Shown: positions 46,622 to 55,759 of the stretch, in pieces | Position numbering within the stretch: position 1 is the first letter of the stretch | How the letters are laid out: each line of letters begins with the position of its first letter | Origin: Bacteroidetes bacterium GWF2_33_16 | GTDB lineage: Bacteria; Bacteroidota; Bacteroidia; Bacteroidales; UBA12077 | Assembly (NCBI GenBank): GCA_001768565.1 | Contig: MEOE01000032.1 | Coordinates: 1 to 64,000 of the forward strand | Reading direction: 5' to 3' | Length of the DNA: 64,000 bases | Position numbers and translations under genes: made by a program | The notes under the pieces: generated by a model | What the model was told of the DNA's origin: nothing | Seen by the model: the letters and a program-made list of their open reading frames with translations, nothing else | Databases searched by the model: none

Positions 46622-48727
46622 ATGTCCGATTATTTACAACAGGAAATTAAATTTTTATCGGGAGTTGGTCCAAAAAGAGCAGAATTGCTTAATAAGGAGC
46701 TACAAGTGTATACTTTCGAAGATCTGTTGTACTATTTTCCATATAAATATATCGACAAGTCAAAATTGTATACCATAAGTGAACTAAATACCGAATTGCC
46801 ATATATTCAGATTCAGGGTAAGATTATTGGATTTCAGACTATTGGTGGTGGTAATAAAAAACGATTAGTTGCACAGTTTGCTGATAATACCGGAAAAATG
46901 GAGTTAATATGGTTTAAAGGATTGGCTTATATTCAAAAAAGCCTTCAGATGAATCATGAATACATTGTTTTTGGTAAGCCTGCATATTTTAGTGGAAAGT
47001 ACAGTATTATACATCCGGAGGTTGAAAGCGCTGCAAAAAATGAGAATGCAATTCAGGCAAGCTTGCAAGCACATTATAATACATCGGAAAAACTTAAAAA
47101 CAATTTTCTTACATCTCGGGCTATCTCAAAATTGATAAATAATTTAATGATTTCGTTGGTTGGTAAGATTGATGAGACTTTACCCTATGAATTAATGAAA
47201 AAATATAAATTAATTTCATTGGGCGAAGCTTTGTTTAATATCCATTTTCCCCAAAGTACTGAATTGCTAAAAAATGCCACTTATAGACTTAAGTTCGAAG
47301 AGCTTTTTTATATCCAGTTAAATATTTTGCAACGAAAAACTATTCGTACACATAAATCAAATGGTTTGGTCTTTTCGAAAGTAGGTGATTATCTAAATCT
47401 TTTTTATAAAAATAATCTCCCTTTCGAACTAACTGATGCACAAAAAAGAGTTTTAAAAGAGATTAGAAAAGATATTGGATCGGGTAAACAAATGAACCGA
47501 TTACTACAAGGTGATGTTGGAAGTGGTAAAACATTGGTGGCAATGATGAGCATGCTTATTGCCCTCGATAATGGATATCAGGCATGTATCATGGCTCCTA
47601 CTGAAATACTGGCAAATCAGCATTTCGAAACGATTAAGAATTTTCTAAAAGACCTGCCAGTTACAATTAGTTTGCTTTCTGGATCAACAAAAACGTCAGC
47701 AAGAAGGGAGATACACAAAGATTTAATTAGTGGACAATTGCAAATTTTAATTGGAACACATGCACTAATTGAAGATGCTGTAAAATTTAAAAACGTTGGA
47801 CTTGTTGTAATTGATGAGCAGCATAAGTTTGGCGTTGCACAACGTGCAAAGCTCTGGAAGAAGAATTTGCATCCTCCACATATTCTGGTTATGACTGCAA
47901 CTCCTATTCCCCGTACACTGGCAATGACTATTTATGGCGATCTTGACGTATCTGTGATTGATGAGCTACCACCAGGTCGTAAACCCATTCAAACTATTCA
48001 TTTGTATGATTCGAAGCGATTACGCATGTTCGGATTTATTAGTCAACAAATCGAAGAAGGACGACAAATTTATATTGTTTACCCTTTGATTAAAGAATCT
48101 GAAAAGATGGATTATAAAGACCTTGAAGATGGTTACGAAAGTATTAGTCGTGCATTTCCTCCTCCAAAATATGCTGTAAGTATTGTTCACGGTCAAATGA
48201 AACCTGAAGAAAAGGAAGCTGCAATGAATCTTTTTGTAAGAGGACAAACACATATTATGGTTGCAACAACTGTTATAGAAGTTGGTGTTAATGTTCAAAA
48301 TGCATCGGTAATGGTTATTGAAAGTGCAGAGCGATTCGGATTATCACAATTACATCAGTTGCGTGGAAGGGTTGGGAGAGGTGCCGATCAGTCGTATTGT
48401 ATTTTAATGAGCTCATACAAACTCTCGAACGAAGCAAGAAAACGTATCGAGATTATGACGTCGACTAATGATGGTTTCGAAATTGCAGATGCAGATCTTA
48501 AACTTCGTGGTCCGGGCGATATGGAAGGTACACAACAAAGTGGATTGGCATTCGATCTTAAAATTGCGAATCTAGCTCACGATGGTCAACTAATTCAGTA
48601 TGTAAGGAATATTGCTGAAGAGATTTTGGATAGTGATCCGATGCTTGAAAAACAGGAAAATCAGATTCTGGCAAAAAAATTAAAAAAGATTTTGCACAAA
48701 AAGGTCGACTTTAGCGTTATTAGTTAA
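46622..48727 (+). CDS. recG: ATP-dependent DNA helicase RecG
   Basis: This 701-residue branch-migration helicase reverses stalled replication forks. The N-terminal wedge/OB domain precedes the helicase core with Walker A QGDVGSGKT, the RecG-type DEQH motif VIDEQHKFGVAQR, MTATPIPRTLAMT, and LHQLRGRVGRG. The C-terminal TRG-like segment is DLKLRGPGDMEGTQQSG. It is divergent from the methyltransferase gene and followed by a DUF3108 gene 24 bp later. Confidence 0.97.
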   Translation: MSDYLQQEIKFLSGVGPKRAELLNKELQVYTFEDLLYYFPYKYIDKSKLYTISELNTELPYIQIQGKIIGFQTIGGGNKKRLVAQFADNTGKMELIWFKGLAYIQKSLQMNHEYIVFGKPAYFSGKYSIIHPEVESAAKNENAIQASLQAHYNTSEKLKNNFLTSRAISKLINNLMISLVGKIDETLPYELMKKYKLISLGEALFNIHFPQSTELLKNATYRLKFEELFYIQLNILQRKTIRTHKSNGLVFSKVGDYLNLFYKNNLPFELTDAQKRVLKEIRKDIGSGKQMNRLLQGDVGSGKTLVAMMSMLIALDNGYQACIMAPTEILANQHFETIKNFLKDLPVTISLLSGSTKTSARREIHKDLISGQLQILIGTHALIEDAVKFKNVGLVVIDEQHKFGVAQRAKLWKKNLHPPHILVMTATPIPRTLAMTIYGDLDVSVIDELPPGRKPIQTIHLYDSKRLRMFGFISQQIEEGRQIYIVYPLIKESEKMDYKDLEDGYESISRAFPPPKYAVSIVHGQMKPEEKEAAMNLFVRGQTHIMVATTVIEVGVNVQNASVMVIESAERFGLSQLHQLRGRVGRGADQSYCILMSSYKLSNEARKRIEIMTSTNDGFEIADADLKLRGPGDMEGTQQSGLAFDLKIANLAHDGQLIQYVRNIAEEILDSDPMLEKQENQILAKKLKKILHKKVDFSVIS

Positions 48728-48751
48728 TCACTAAAAAGTAATAAGTATAAA

Positions 48752-49576
48752 ATGTACAACTATTTTTCTCTGGTATTCCTTTTGCTTTTTGCTACTTTTT
48801 CGGTAGCACAGAAAAATTCAAATTTTGAAAAAGAAAATTATGTTTTCAAAGCAGGCGAAAATCTTGATTATGTTATAACATATAGTTGGTTTCTGGGATG
48901 GACAGATGTTGGTGCTGTTAAATTTGAAGTGAAGCCGGATAAAATGTTCAATAAAAATGTACTTATGCTGCGTGGTACTGGAATAACTTTCTCTTTTTAT
49001 GACTGGTTTTATAAAGTTCGCGATGTTTATACATCATGGGTTGATCCAGAAACACTTTTACCAGTATATTTTCATCGCGATGTAAATGAGGATGGATATA
49101 TTATTGACCATAAGTATACATTTGATTTTGGTAAAAAAGTAGCTTATCTCGAATCAAAAAAGACACGTAAGCCATTAAGATACGATACCATTCCTATTCC
49201 AACTCGCATACACGATGTAATATCGGTTATTTACCAGGCACGAAATATTGATTTTTCTAAATACAAGATTGATGAAAAAATACCTTTTCAAATACTTCTT
49301 GATGGTGAAATACATAATGTTTATGTTCGACTTAAAGGGAAAGAAGTTAAGAAAGTTCGTGGTGTTGGTAAATTCAACTGTATAAAATTTACTGGTTCAC
49401 TTGTTGCAGGTGATGTTTTTAAAGGTGGCGAAGATCTTACAATATGGGTTTCCGACGACCAAAATCGTATTCCTGTATGGATTGAAAGCCCCATAATTGT
49501 AGGAACAATAAAAGCACGTTTAGTGAAATATGATGGATTGAAATATCCCTTAAAATCACTTATTACAAAATATTAG
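48752..49576 (+). CDS. DUF3108 exported protein
   Basis: This 274-residue protein has a signal peptide (LVFLLLFATFSVAQ) and a DUF3108 domain through most of its length, with segments such as GENLDYVITYSWFLGWTDVGA and GGEDLTIWVSDDQNRIPVWIES. It is predicted to be a periplasmic or outer-membrane-associated beta-rich protein; the family has no proven function. It follows recG by 24 bp and may share its transcript. Confidence 0.88.
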   Translation: MYNYFSLVFLLLFATFSVAQKNSNFEKENYVFKAGENLDYVITYSWFLGWTDVGAVKFEVKPDKMFNKNVLMLRGTGITFSFYDWFYKVRDVYTSWVDPETLLPVYFHRDVNEDGYIIDHKYTFDFGKKVAYLESKKTRKPLRYDTIPIPTRIHDVISVIYQARNIDFSKYKIDEKIPFQILLDGEIHNVYVRLKGKEVKKVRGVGKFNCIKFTGSLVAGDVFKGGEDLTIWVSDDQNRIPVWIESPIIVGTIKARLVKYDGLKYPLKSLITKY

Positions 49577-49600
49577 AATTTATTTATACCTGAAATTCTA
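49574..49600. terminator. Weak hairpin between convergent genes
   Basis: TAGAATTT (49574-49581) pairs with AAATTCTA (49593-49600) around an 11-nt loop. The stem is AT-rich and no long T tract follows, so termination is uncertain. Confidence 0.35.
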
Positions 49601-49607
49601 AATAAAT

Positions 49608-49982
49608 CTATTTCAACGATTCATCATCGTACCAGCCATTGTTTGTCAATTCAATAATATAGGTATCATTCCAAAAGAACGAATGATGAGTTGCTGTAAA
49701 TGTTTCATAACCAGCCATGTCTGAAATTATTTTAATGTCATACACACTGTCATCTTTAATATTAATAGTAAATGTTTTACTCTCACCTGGTTTAATATTG
49801 CTGCTGATTTTATTTGTTTCACCTGGTCCAACTGTACCAAAATAAACTCCTGTAATATTGTTTGATGTAGAAGTGTTTTCAATTTTTAACTTAGCTTCCT
49901 GTTCAAATAATTCAGGTTTGTCTCTTTCGCATGATGTAAAAAGAATAATTCCAATTAGAACTGAAGTAAAAATATTCCTCAT
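49608..49982 (-). CDS. Small predicted lipoprotein
   Basis: This 124-residue protein has a signal sequence with a lipobox-like ILFTSC (Cys about residue 19). The mature part is a compact beta-rich domain with segments like YFGTVGPGETNKI and FTINIKDDSVYDIKI. I recognise no family. It is convergent with the DUF3108 gene and transcribed alone. The gap 49983-50234 before the rnf operon is AT-rich with only the -7-like box noted below. Confidence 0.7.
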   Translation of the reverse strand: MRNIFTSVLIGIILFTSCERDKPELFEQEAKLKIENTSTSNNITGVYFGTVGPGETNKISSNIKPGESKTFTINIKDDSVYDIKIISDMAGYETFTATHHSFFWNDTYIIELTNNGWYDDESLK

Positions 49983-50193
49983 TTTATTATTTTTTTTGAT
50001 TATAAGTTATTTAATCCAGGGATTTTGCTTTTCCTGTATCTAAATTCTATTCTTTAAAAATATCCAGAAAAATAAATATTTTTCTTTATTGTAGGTTCTT
50101 TTAATAATTTTTTTTTCTTATTTAAAATCAAAATAAATAAGTGTTATCACTTTAAAAACTGACAAAAAGCAATTCTTAATTTCGAAATACCAT

Positions 50194-50201
50194 TAATTTT
50201 G
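50194..50201 (+). promoter_or_regulatory. Possible -7 box for the rseC-rnf operon
   Basis: TAATTTTG matches TAnnTTTG and lies 34 bp before the ATG of the RseC-like gene. No clear -33 TTTG is found. Confidence 0.35.
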
Positions 50202-50234
50202 TAAACAATTTTAAAAAATTGATAGTACACAAGG

Positions 50235-50657
50235 ATGTCAGTTCCAAAATCAATTGAACATAAAGGACTTATTGAATCAATTCAGGGTAATAAAATTAGT
50301 GTTAGTTTTATTGCTCTTTCGGGTTGTGCTTCTTGCCATGCAAAGGGACTTTGCACTACATCTGATATGCAAGAAAAATCTATTGAGGTTTTTGATGTTT
50401 CCAATCAATACAAAGTAGGTGAAGAGGTTAATGTTATTTTAAAGCAATCGCTTGGATTTAAAGCTGTATGGTTAGGTTATGTTCTTCCCTTTGTACTTGT
50501 ATTAATACTTTTAATAGTTCTTACAGAATTAACTGGTAATGAGGCTATTTCAGGTTTGGGAGCGCTGTCAATATTGGTTCCTTACTACCTTTTATTGATT
50601 TTTTTTAGAAAAAAACTACAGAAAACATTTTCATTTATCATACAAAAATTAGATTAA
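50235..50657 (+). CDS. rseC: RseC/MucC-like SoxR-reducing protein
   Basis: This 140-residue membrane protein has an N-terminal cysteine-rich motif CASCHAKGLC (Cys31, 34, 40) and two membrane segments (about 78-98 and 104-124). RseC/RsxC-associated proteins of this family stand at the head of rnf operons and are tied to SoxR reduction or redox maintenance. Here it is the first gene of rseC-rnfBCDGEA, 12 bp before rnfB. Confidence 0.9.
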   Translation: MSVPKSIEHKGLIESIQGNKISVSFIALSGCASCHAKGLCTTSDMQEKSIEVFDVSNQYKVGEEVNVILKQSLGFKAVWLGYVLPFVLVLILLIVLTELTGNEAISGLGALSILVPYYLLLIFFRKKLQKTFSFIIQKLD

Positions 50658-50668
50658 TTAATTAAAAT

Positions 50669-51556
50669 ATGAGTACAACTATTTTGTTAACTATTATCTC
50701 TTTAAGTGCGATTGGCTCTATTGCTGCAATAATTCTTTATTTTGTAGCACAAAAATTCAAAGTTTTTGAAGATCCACGCATAGGTATGGTCGAGGAAGCT
50801 CTTCCTGCTGCAAATTGCGGAGGTTGTGGATATCCCGGTTGTCGTGGATTTGCCGAAGCTTTAGTGAGAGCAGATGATATTTCTCCTTTATTTTGCCCAG
50901 TAGGAGGAAACGATGTTATGACGACTGTTGCTAAGATACTTGGGAAAGAAGTTGAAGCAAAAGAACCACTCGTAGCTGTTATTAGATGCTCAGGATCATT
51001 TGCTAAGAGGCCAAGAACCAATGAATACGATGGTGCTACAACTTGCATAATATCATCGAATCTGTATTCGGGCGATACTGGATGCCAGTATGGATGCCTT
51101 GGAATGGGTGATTGTGTTACTGTTTGTAAGTTTGATGCTATTTATATGGATAAAGAAACAGGTCTGCCCGTTGTAATTGATGATAAATGTACAGCTTGTG
51201 GAGCCTGTGTTAAGGCATGTCCAAACATAATAATTGAACTACGCAAAAAGAATAAAAAAGATCGAAAAATATTTGTTTCGTGTGTAAATAAAGATAAAGG
51301 TGGTATTGCAAAGAAATCTTGCGAAGTGGCTTGTATTGGTTGCAGTAAATGTGTAAAAGTTTGTCCTTACGAAGCAATTACTTTAGAGAACTTCCTTGCA
51401 TATATCGATCCAAACAAATGTAAACTGTGTAGAAAATGTGTTGAAGAATGTCCTACAAATGCGATCCTGGAAATAAATTTTCCTCCACGGAAACAAAAGG
51501 ACGAATCGATAGAAGGAACGGAACAAGTGAAATCAAGCGAAAAAGAAAACGAATAA
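50669..51556 (+). CDS. rnfB: RnfB, ferredoxin-like Fe-S subunit of the Rnf complex
   Basis: This 295-residue protein has an N-terminal anchor (about 5-27) and a Fe-S cluster site Cys50, 53, 58, 76 (NCGGCGYPGC). Four further four-cysteine sets follow: 139/143/149/153, 174/177/180/184, 222/225/228/232 and 251/254/257/261. That predicts five [4Fe-4S] clusters, more than the three of E. coli RsxB. The complex passes electrons between ferredoxin and NAD+ coupled to ion pumping. Confidence 0.95.
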   Translation: MSTTILLTIISLSAIGSIAAIILYFVAQKFKVFEDPRIGMVEEALPAANCGGCGYPGCRGFAEALVRADDISPLFCPVGGNDVMTTVAKILGKEVEAKEPLVAVIRCSGSFAKRPRTNEYDGATTCIISSNLYSGDTGCQYGCLGMGDCVTVCKFDAIYMDKETGLPVVIDDKCTACGACVKACPNIIIELRKKNKKDRKIFVSCVNKDKGGIAKKSCEVACIGCSKCVKVCPYEAITLENFLAYIDPNKCKLCRKCVEECPTNAILEINFPPRKQKDESIEGTEQVKSSEKENE

Positions 51557-51581
51557 TAATATAATAAACAGGAGGGTTAAA

Positions 51582-52913
51582 GTGTTAAAAACATTTGCAA
51601 AAGGCGGCGTTCACCCTGCAGAATGTAAGTATTCTGAAGATAGTGCAATAGTTAATTTGCCGCTCCCTAAAACAGTAAATATACCAATTGCACAGCATAT
51701 TGGTGCTCCTTCAAAAGCTATTGTTGCTAAAGGTGACAAAGTTAAGGTTGGAGATAAAATAGCCGAAAGTACAGGATTTGTCTCGGCGAATATTCACTCT
51801 TCCGTTTCGGGAACGGTTGCTAAAATTGACGATATTCTAGATTCAACAGGTTATAAGCGTCCTTGTATTGTTATTGATGTAGAAGGTGATGATTGGAACG
51901 AAACCATTGATCGCTCAACCGAACTTAAAAAGGAAATAAGCTTAACCGACAAGGAGATTATTGCGAAAATTAATGCTTCAGGTATTGTAGGTTTAGGTGG
52001 GGCTACGTTCCCATCACATGTTAAACTATCCATTCCTGATGGCAAAAAAATAAATGTTCTCATAATTAATGGTGTTGAGTGCGAGCCTTATCTTACATCT
52101 GACCATCGGTTAATGTTGGAAAAGGCAGAAGAAATGCTTGTGGGTATTCAAATCCTTATGAAAGCTTTAAGTGTAAACAGAGCAATGATTGGGATTGAAA
52201 ATAACAAACCCGATGCTATCGCTCATTTAACTGCCTTGGTAAAGAATTATCCGGGAATCGAAGTTCATCCCTTAAAAGTACAATATCCTCAAGGAGGTGA
52301 AAAACAGTTAATCAAAGCACTAATAAACCGTGAAGTTCCATCTGGTGGATTACCTCTCGATGTAGGAGCTGTGGTGCACAATGTAGGTACTGCATTTGCA
52401 GTTTACGAAGCTGTACAGAAGAATAAACCATTATTCGAACGAGTTGTAACTGTAACCGGCCAGTTAATAAGTAAACCATCTAATTTTATGGTTCGTATAG
52501 GTACTCCGGTTTCTCAACTTATTGAGGCTGCAGGTGGTTTGCCTGAAGATACTGGAAAAGTTATAAATGGCGGACCTATGATGGGTAAAGCTGTTAACTC
52601 TATTGAAGTGCCTGTTACAAAAGGAACATCGGGCATTTTAATTATGTCGAAAGATGCAGCAAAACGCAAAAAAGAATCAACTTGTATTCGTTGTGCAAAA
52701 TGTGTTTCTGTTTGCCCTCAAGGACTAGAACCTTATCTTTTAATTAAGCAAACACAATTGGAGAAAAATGATAAACTGGAGCAAAGTGGAGTAATGGATT
52801 GTATCGAATGTGGATCTTGCAGCTATACTTGTCCGGCAGGTTTACCATTGCTTGATTATATCCGTTTAGGAAAATCCAGAGTAAGTCGAATTATTAGATC
52901 AAGAAAACAATAA
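51582..52913 (+). CDS. rnfC: RnfC, NADH-binding subunit of the Rnf complex
   Basis: This 443-residue cytoplasmic-face subunit has a Gly-rich nucleotide region (GIVGLGGATFPSH) and GVECEPYLTSDHRLML, which binds flavin/NADH. Two C-terminal cluster motifs CIRCAKCVSVCP and CIECGSCSYTCP hold [4Fe-4S] clusters. It begins with GTG at 51582, preceded by AGGAGGG at 51571-51575 region, a Shine-Dalgarno stronger than is usual in this window. It overlaps rnfD by one base. Confidence 0.95.
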   Translation: MLKTFAKGGVHPAECKYSEDSAIVNLPLPKTVNIPIAQHIGAPSKAIVAKGDKVKVGDKIAESTGFVSANIHSSVSGTVAKIDDILDSTGYKRPCIVIDVEGDDWNETIDRSTELKKEISLTDKEIIAKINASGIVGLGGATFPSHVKLSIPDGKKINVLIINGVECEPYLTSDHRLMLEKAEEMLVGIQILMKALSVNRAMIGIENNKPDAIAHLTALVKNYPGIEVHPLKVQYPQGGEKQLIKALINREVPSGGLPLDVGAVVHNVGTAFAVYEAVQKNKPLFERVVTVTGQLISKPSNFMVRIGTPVSQLIEAAGGLPEDTGKVINGGPMMGKAVNSIEVPVTKGTSGILIMSKDAAKRKKESTCIRCAKCVSVCPQGLEPYLLIKQTQLEKNDKLEQSGVMDCIECGSCSYTCPAGLPLLDYIRLGKSRVSRIIRSRKQ

Positions 52914-53914
52914 TGAATAGATTAATAACAGTATCACCGTCTCCTCACGTTTATGAGGACACTACGGTAAAACGGCTGATGTTTGATGTGGTTATAGCCA
53001 TGTTGCCTGCATTGGCAATGTCGATCTACTTCTTCGGAATGGGAGCGATAATTGTAACATTAGTAGCCGTTGTTTCATGCCTTATGTTCGAATGGCTAAT
53101 ACAAAAATTCCTTTTAAAGCAGGAGCCAACAATTACAGATGGTTCAGCCTTAGTTACTGGAATCTTACTCGCATTTAATGTACCATCGAATTTGCCGATT
53201 GGAATTATTATACTTGGTAGTTTGGTTGCTATTGGAGTTGGTAAAATGTCGTTTGGAGGTTTAGGAAACAACCCATTCAACCCTGCACTTGTGGGTCGTG
53301 TGTTTTTATTGATTTCTTTCCCTGTGAAAATGACAAGCTGGCCAGTACCTGGTGGTTTTAATACTGGTTATGCAGATGCAGTTACTGGGGCAACGCCTCT
53401 TGCAATTGTTAAAGAGGGTCTTGGCAAAGGAGATCAATTATCAGATTTAATGGCTCAAGTACCTAGTCATATGGAGCTTTTTTATGGACACATGGGAGGT
53501 TCGATGGGTGAGATTGCTGCAGTGGCAATACTTCTAGGCTTTGCATATTTACTGTTCCGTAAAGTTATTACATGGCATATTCCTGTTTCAATTTTGCTTA
53601 CTATAGCTCTTTTTACTGGAATTATGTGGATGGTTAATCCCCAAACAAATGCCGATCCATTATTCCATTTATTAACTGGTGGTGTAATGTTAGGTGCTGT
53701 TTTTATGGCTACTGATTACGTTACTTCGCCAATGACAATTAAAGGAATGTGGATATTTGGTATAGGAATAGGTGTACTTACAGTTTTAATCCGTGTTTTT
53801 GGAGCTTATCCCGAAGGTGTTTCATTTGCTATTCTTATTATGAATGCATTTGTACCCTTAATTAATGCATATGTTAAACCAAAAAGATTTGGAGAGGCAA
53901 ACAATGGCAAGTAA
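52913..53914 (+). CDS. rnfD: RnfD, flavinylated membrane subunit
   Basis: This 333-residue membrane protein has about nine hydrophobic segments. The covalent FMN attachment motif TGAT (residues 158-161, Thr161) is in YADAVTGATPL. It forms part of the membrane electron path and ion-translocating core. Its ATG overlaps the rnfC stop codon (TAATG), and its end overlaps the rnfG start. Confidence 0.95.
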   Translation: MNRLITVSPSPHVYEDTTVKRLMFDVVIAMLPALAMSIYFFGMGAIIVTLVAVVSCLMFEWLIQKFLLKQEPTITDGSALVTGILLAFNVPSNLPIGIIILGSLVAIGVGKMSFGGLGNNPFNPALVGRVFLLISFPVKMTSWPVPGGFNTGYADAVTGATPLAIVKEGLGKGDQLSDLMAQVPSHMELFYGHMGGSMGEIAAVAILLGFAYLLFRKVITWHIPVSILLTIALFTGIMWMVNPQTNADPLFHLLTGGVMLGAVFMATDYVTSPMTIKGMWIFGIGIGVLTVLIRVFGAYPEGVSFAILIMNAFVPLINAYVKPKRFGEANNGK

Positions 53915-54485
53915 AAAAGAATCAACATTTATAAATATGTTTCTCACCTTATTTCTGGTGACATTCATTGCATCGGCAGCACTTGGATATATTTATGAAA
54001 TTACAAAAGAACCAATTGCCATAAGTAAGATGGCTAAACAAAATAATGCAATTATGCAGGTTGTTCCTGAGTATAATAATGAACCTGGTAATGAATCTTA
54101 TAAAATTGCTATTGATGGCGACTCAATTCAATTCTTTCCTGCAAAGAAAGATGGTGTTTTAGTTGGCACAGCAATTAGTACATTTACAAACAAAGGTTTT
54201 GGTGGAAATGTTCGATTAATGGTTGGACTATTACCTGATGGAACGATCAATAATATAGCTGTATTGGAACACAAGGAAACTCCGGGATTGGGTGACAAAA
54301 TGGATAAGAAGAAATCGCCATGGAGTATTCAGTTTAATGGTAAAAATCCCGCAGATTTTAAATTAATCGTTAAAAAAGATGGTGGAGATGTTGATGCAAT
54401 TACTGCTTCAACAATTAGTTCGAGAGCATTCTGCGATGCAGTTAACCGTGCTTATAAAGCATACATGGAAGGAGGTCAAAAATGA
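53904..54485 (+). CDS. rnfG: RnfG, FMN-carrying periplasmic-domain subunit
   Basis: This 193-residue protein has one N-terminal membrane helix and an FMN-binding domain. The flavinylation site is in DAITASTISSRAF (Thr170). The frame extends upstream to 53865, but the ATG at 53904 is preceded by GGAGAGG and overlaps rnfD by 11 bp, so it is chosen. The stop overlaps the rnfE start (ATGA). Confidence 0.94.
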   Translation: MASKKESTFINMFLTLFLVTFIASAALGYIYEITKEPIAISKMAKQNNAIMQVVPEYNNEPGNESYKIAIDGDSIQFFPAKKDGVLVGTAISTFTNKGFGGNVRLMVGLLPDGTINNIAVLEHKETPGLGDKMDKKKSPWSIQFNGKNPADFKLIVKKDGGDVDAITASTISSRAFCDAVNRAYKAYMEGGQK

Positions 54486-55069
54486 ACCAATTAAAAAACT
54501 TTACTAAAGGATTCTTTAAAGAAAATCCGGTTTTGGTATTATTGTTAGGTATGTGTCCAACTTTAGGAGTTTCTACTTCAGCAATAAACGGTCTCGGAAT
54601 GGGATTAGCTACAACCTTTGTATTAACTATGTCAAACCTTGTTGTATCTTCAGTTAAATCTCAAATTCCTGATAAAGTTAGAATCCCTGCATTTATCGTA
54701 ATTATTGCATCATTTGTTACAATAGTTGAATTAGTTATGCAAGCATATATTCCAGCTTTATTCGAGCAATTAGGTTTATTTATTCCTTTGATTGTAGTAA
54801 ACTGTATAGTTTTAGGAAGAGCAGAAGCTTTTGCTTCAAAGAACAATGTTTTATCCTCTGTTATTGATGGATTAGGTATGGGTCTTGGTTTTGCTATGGC
54901 GCTTACAATTTTAGGAGGTGTTCGTGAGATGTTAGGTAATGGATCATTTTTCGGGATGAAATTTATTGCAGGTGATGGAATCCTTGTATTTGTTTTGGCT
55001 CCGGGAGCATTTCTTGCATTAGCCTATCTAATTGTTTTGGTAAATAAAATTAATAAGAAAACTGCTTAA
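54482..55069 (+). CDS. rnfE: RnfE, integral membrane subunit
   Basis: This 195-residue protein has about six membrane segments with the RnfA/RnfE/NqrD/NqrE family motifs [21 protein letters not shown] and [16 protein letters not shown]. Its two halves and those of RnfA pack inverted in the membrane to form the ion-path core. It overlaps rnfG by 4 bp and precedes rnfA by 11 bp. Confidence 0.95.
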   Translation: MNQLKNFTKGFFKENPVLVLLLGMCPTLGVSTSAINGLGMGLATTFVLTMSNLVVSSVKSQIPDKVRIPAFIVIIASFVTIVELVMQAYIPALFEQLGLFIPLIVVNCIVLGRAEAFASKNNVLSSVIDGLGMGLGFAMALTILGGVREMLGNGSFFGMKFIAGDGILVFVLAPGAFLALAYLIVLVNKINKKTA

Positions 55070-55080
55070 AAATTCTGGTT

Positions 55081-55653
55081 ATGGAATATATAATAATTAT
55101 TATATCGGCAATATTCGTTAATAACGTTGTTTTAGCGCAATTTTTGGGTATTTGCCCTTTTCTAGGTGTTTCGAGTAAGGTAGAAACATCTATTGGAATG
55201 GCTGGTGCGGTTACATTTGTTATTGTAATTGCAACAATGGTTACATATTTACTTCAAAAATATGTTTTAGTTGCTTTTGGAATTCAATTTATGCAAACTA
55301 TAACCTTTATTCTGGTTATTGCTGCACTTGTTCAGTTAGTTGAAATTATCCTTAAAAAAGCAAGCCCTTCTTTGTATCAGGCATTAGGTATTTTCTTACC
55401 TTTAATCACTACAAATTGCGCAGTATTAGGTGTTGCAATTCTTGCTGTTCAAAAAGAGTATAATTTATTGCAAAGTGTTGTTTTTGGAACAGCTACAGCC
55501 ATTGGATTTGGCTTAGCATTAATTATTTTTGCAGGTATTCGTGAACATCTTGATATGGTAAAGATTCCAAAAAGCATGAAAGGTGTACCAATAGCTCTTG
55601 TAGTTGCAGGTATTCTTGCAATGGCTTTTATGGGATTTGCCGGACTAGTTTAA
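55081..55653 (+). CDS. rnfA: RnfA, integral membrane subunit
   Basis: This 190-residue protein has about six membrane segments and the RnfA hallmark [20 protein letters not shown], plus [15 protein letters not shown]. It pairs with RnfE in the ion-translocating core. It is the last gene of the complete rseC-rnfBCDGEA set and is followed by a terminator. Confidence 0.95.
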   Translation: MEYIIIIISAIFVNNVVLAQFLGICPFLGVSSKVETSIGMAGAVTFVIVIATMVTYLLQKYVLVAFGIQFMQTITFILVIAALVQLVEIILKKASPSLYQALGIFLPLITTNCAVLGVAILAVQKEYNLLQSVVFGTATAIGFGLALIIFAGIREHLDMVKIPKSMKGVPIALVVAGILAMAFMGFAGLV

Positions 55654-55674
55654 AAAGTAATTGTCAAAATATAT

Positions 55675-55700
55675 AAAGCAACCTTCGGGTTGCTTTTTTA
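55675..55700 (+). terminator. Rho-independent terminator of the rnf operon
   Basis: GCAACC (55678-55683) pairs with GGTTGC (55688-55693) around a stable TTCG tetraloop and is followed by T6. It lies 24 bp after the rnfA stop. Confidence 0.92.
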
Positions 55701-55759
55701 TTCATATTAGTTTATGGTTTAACTGTTTTTTCATATATTGGTGCGTTTAATTTAAATAT

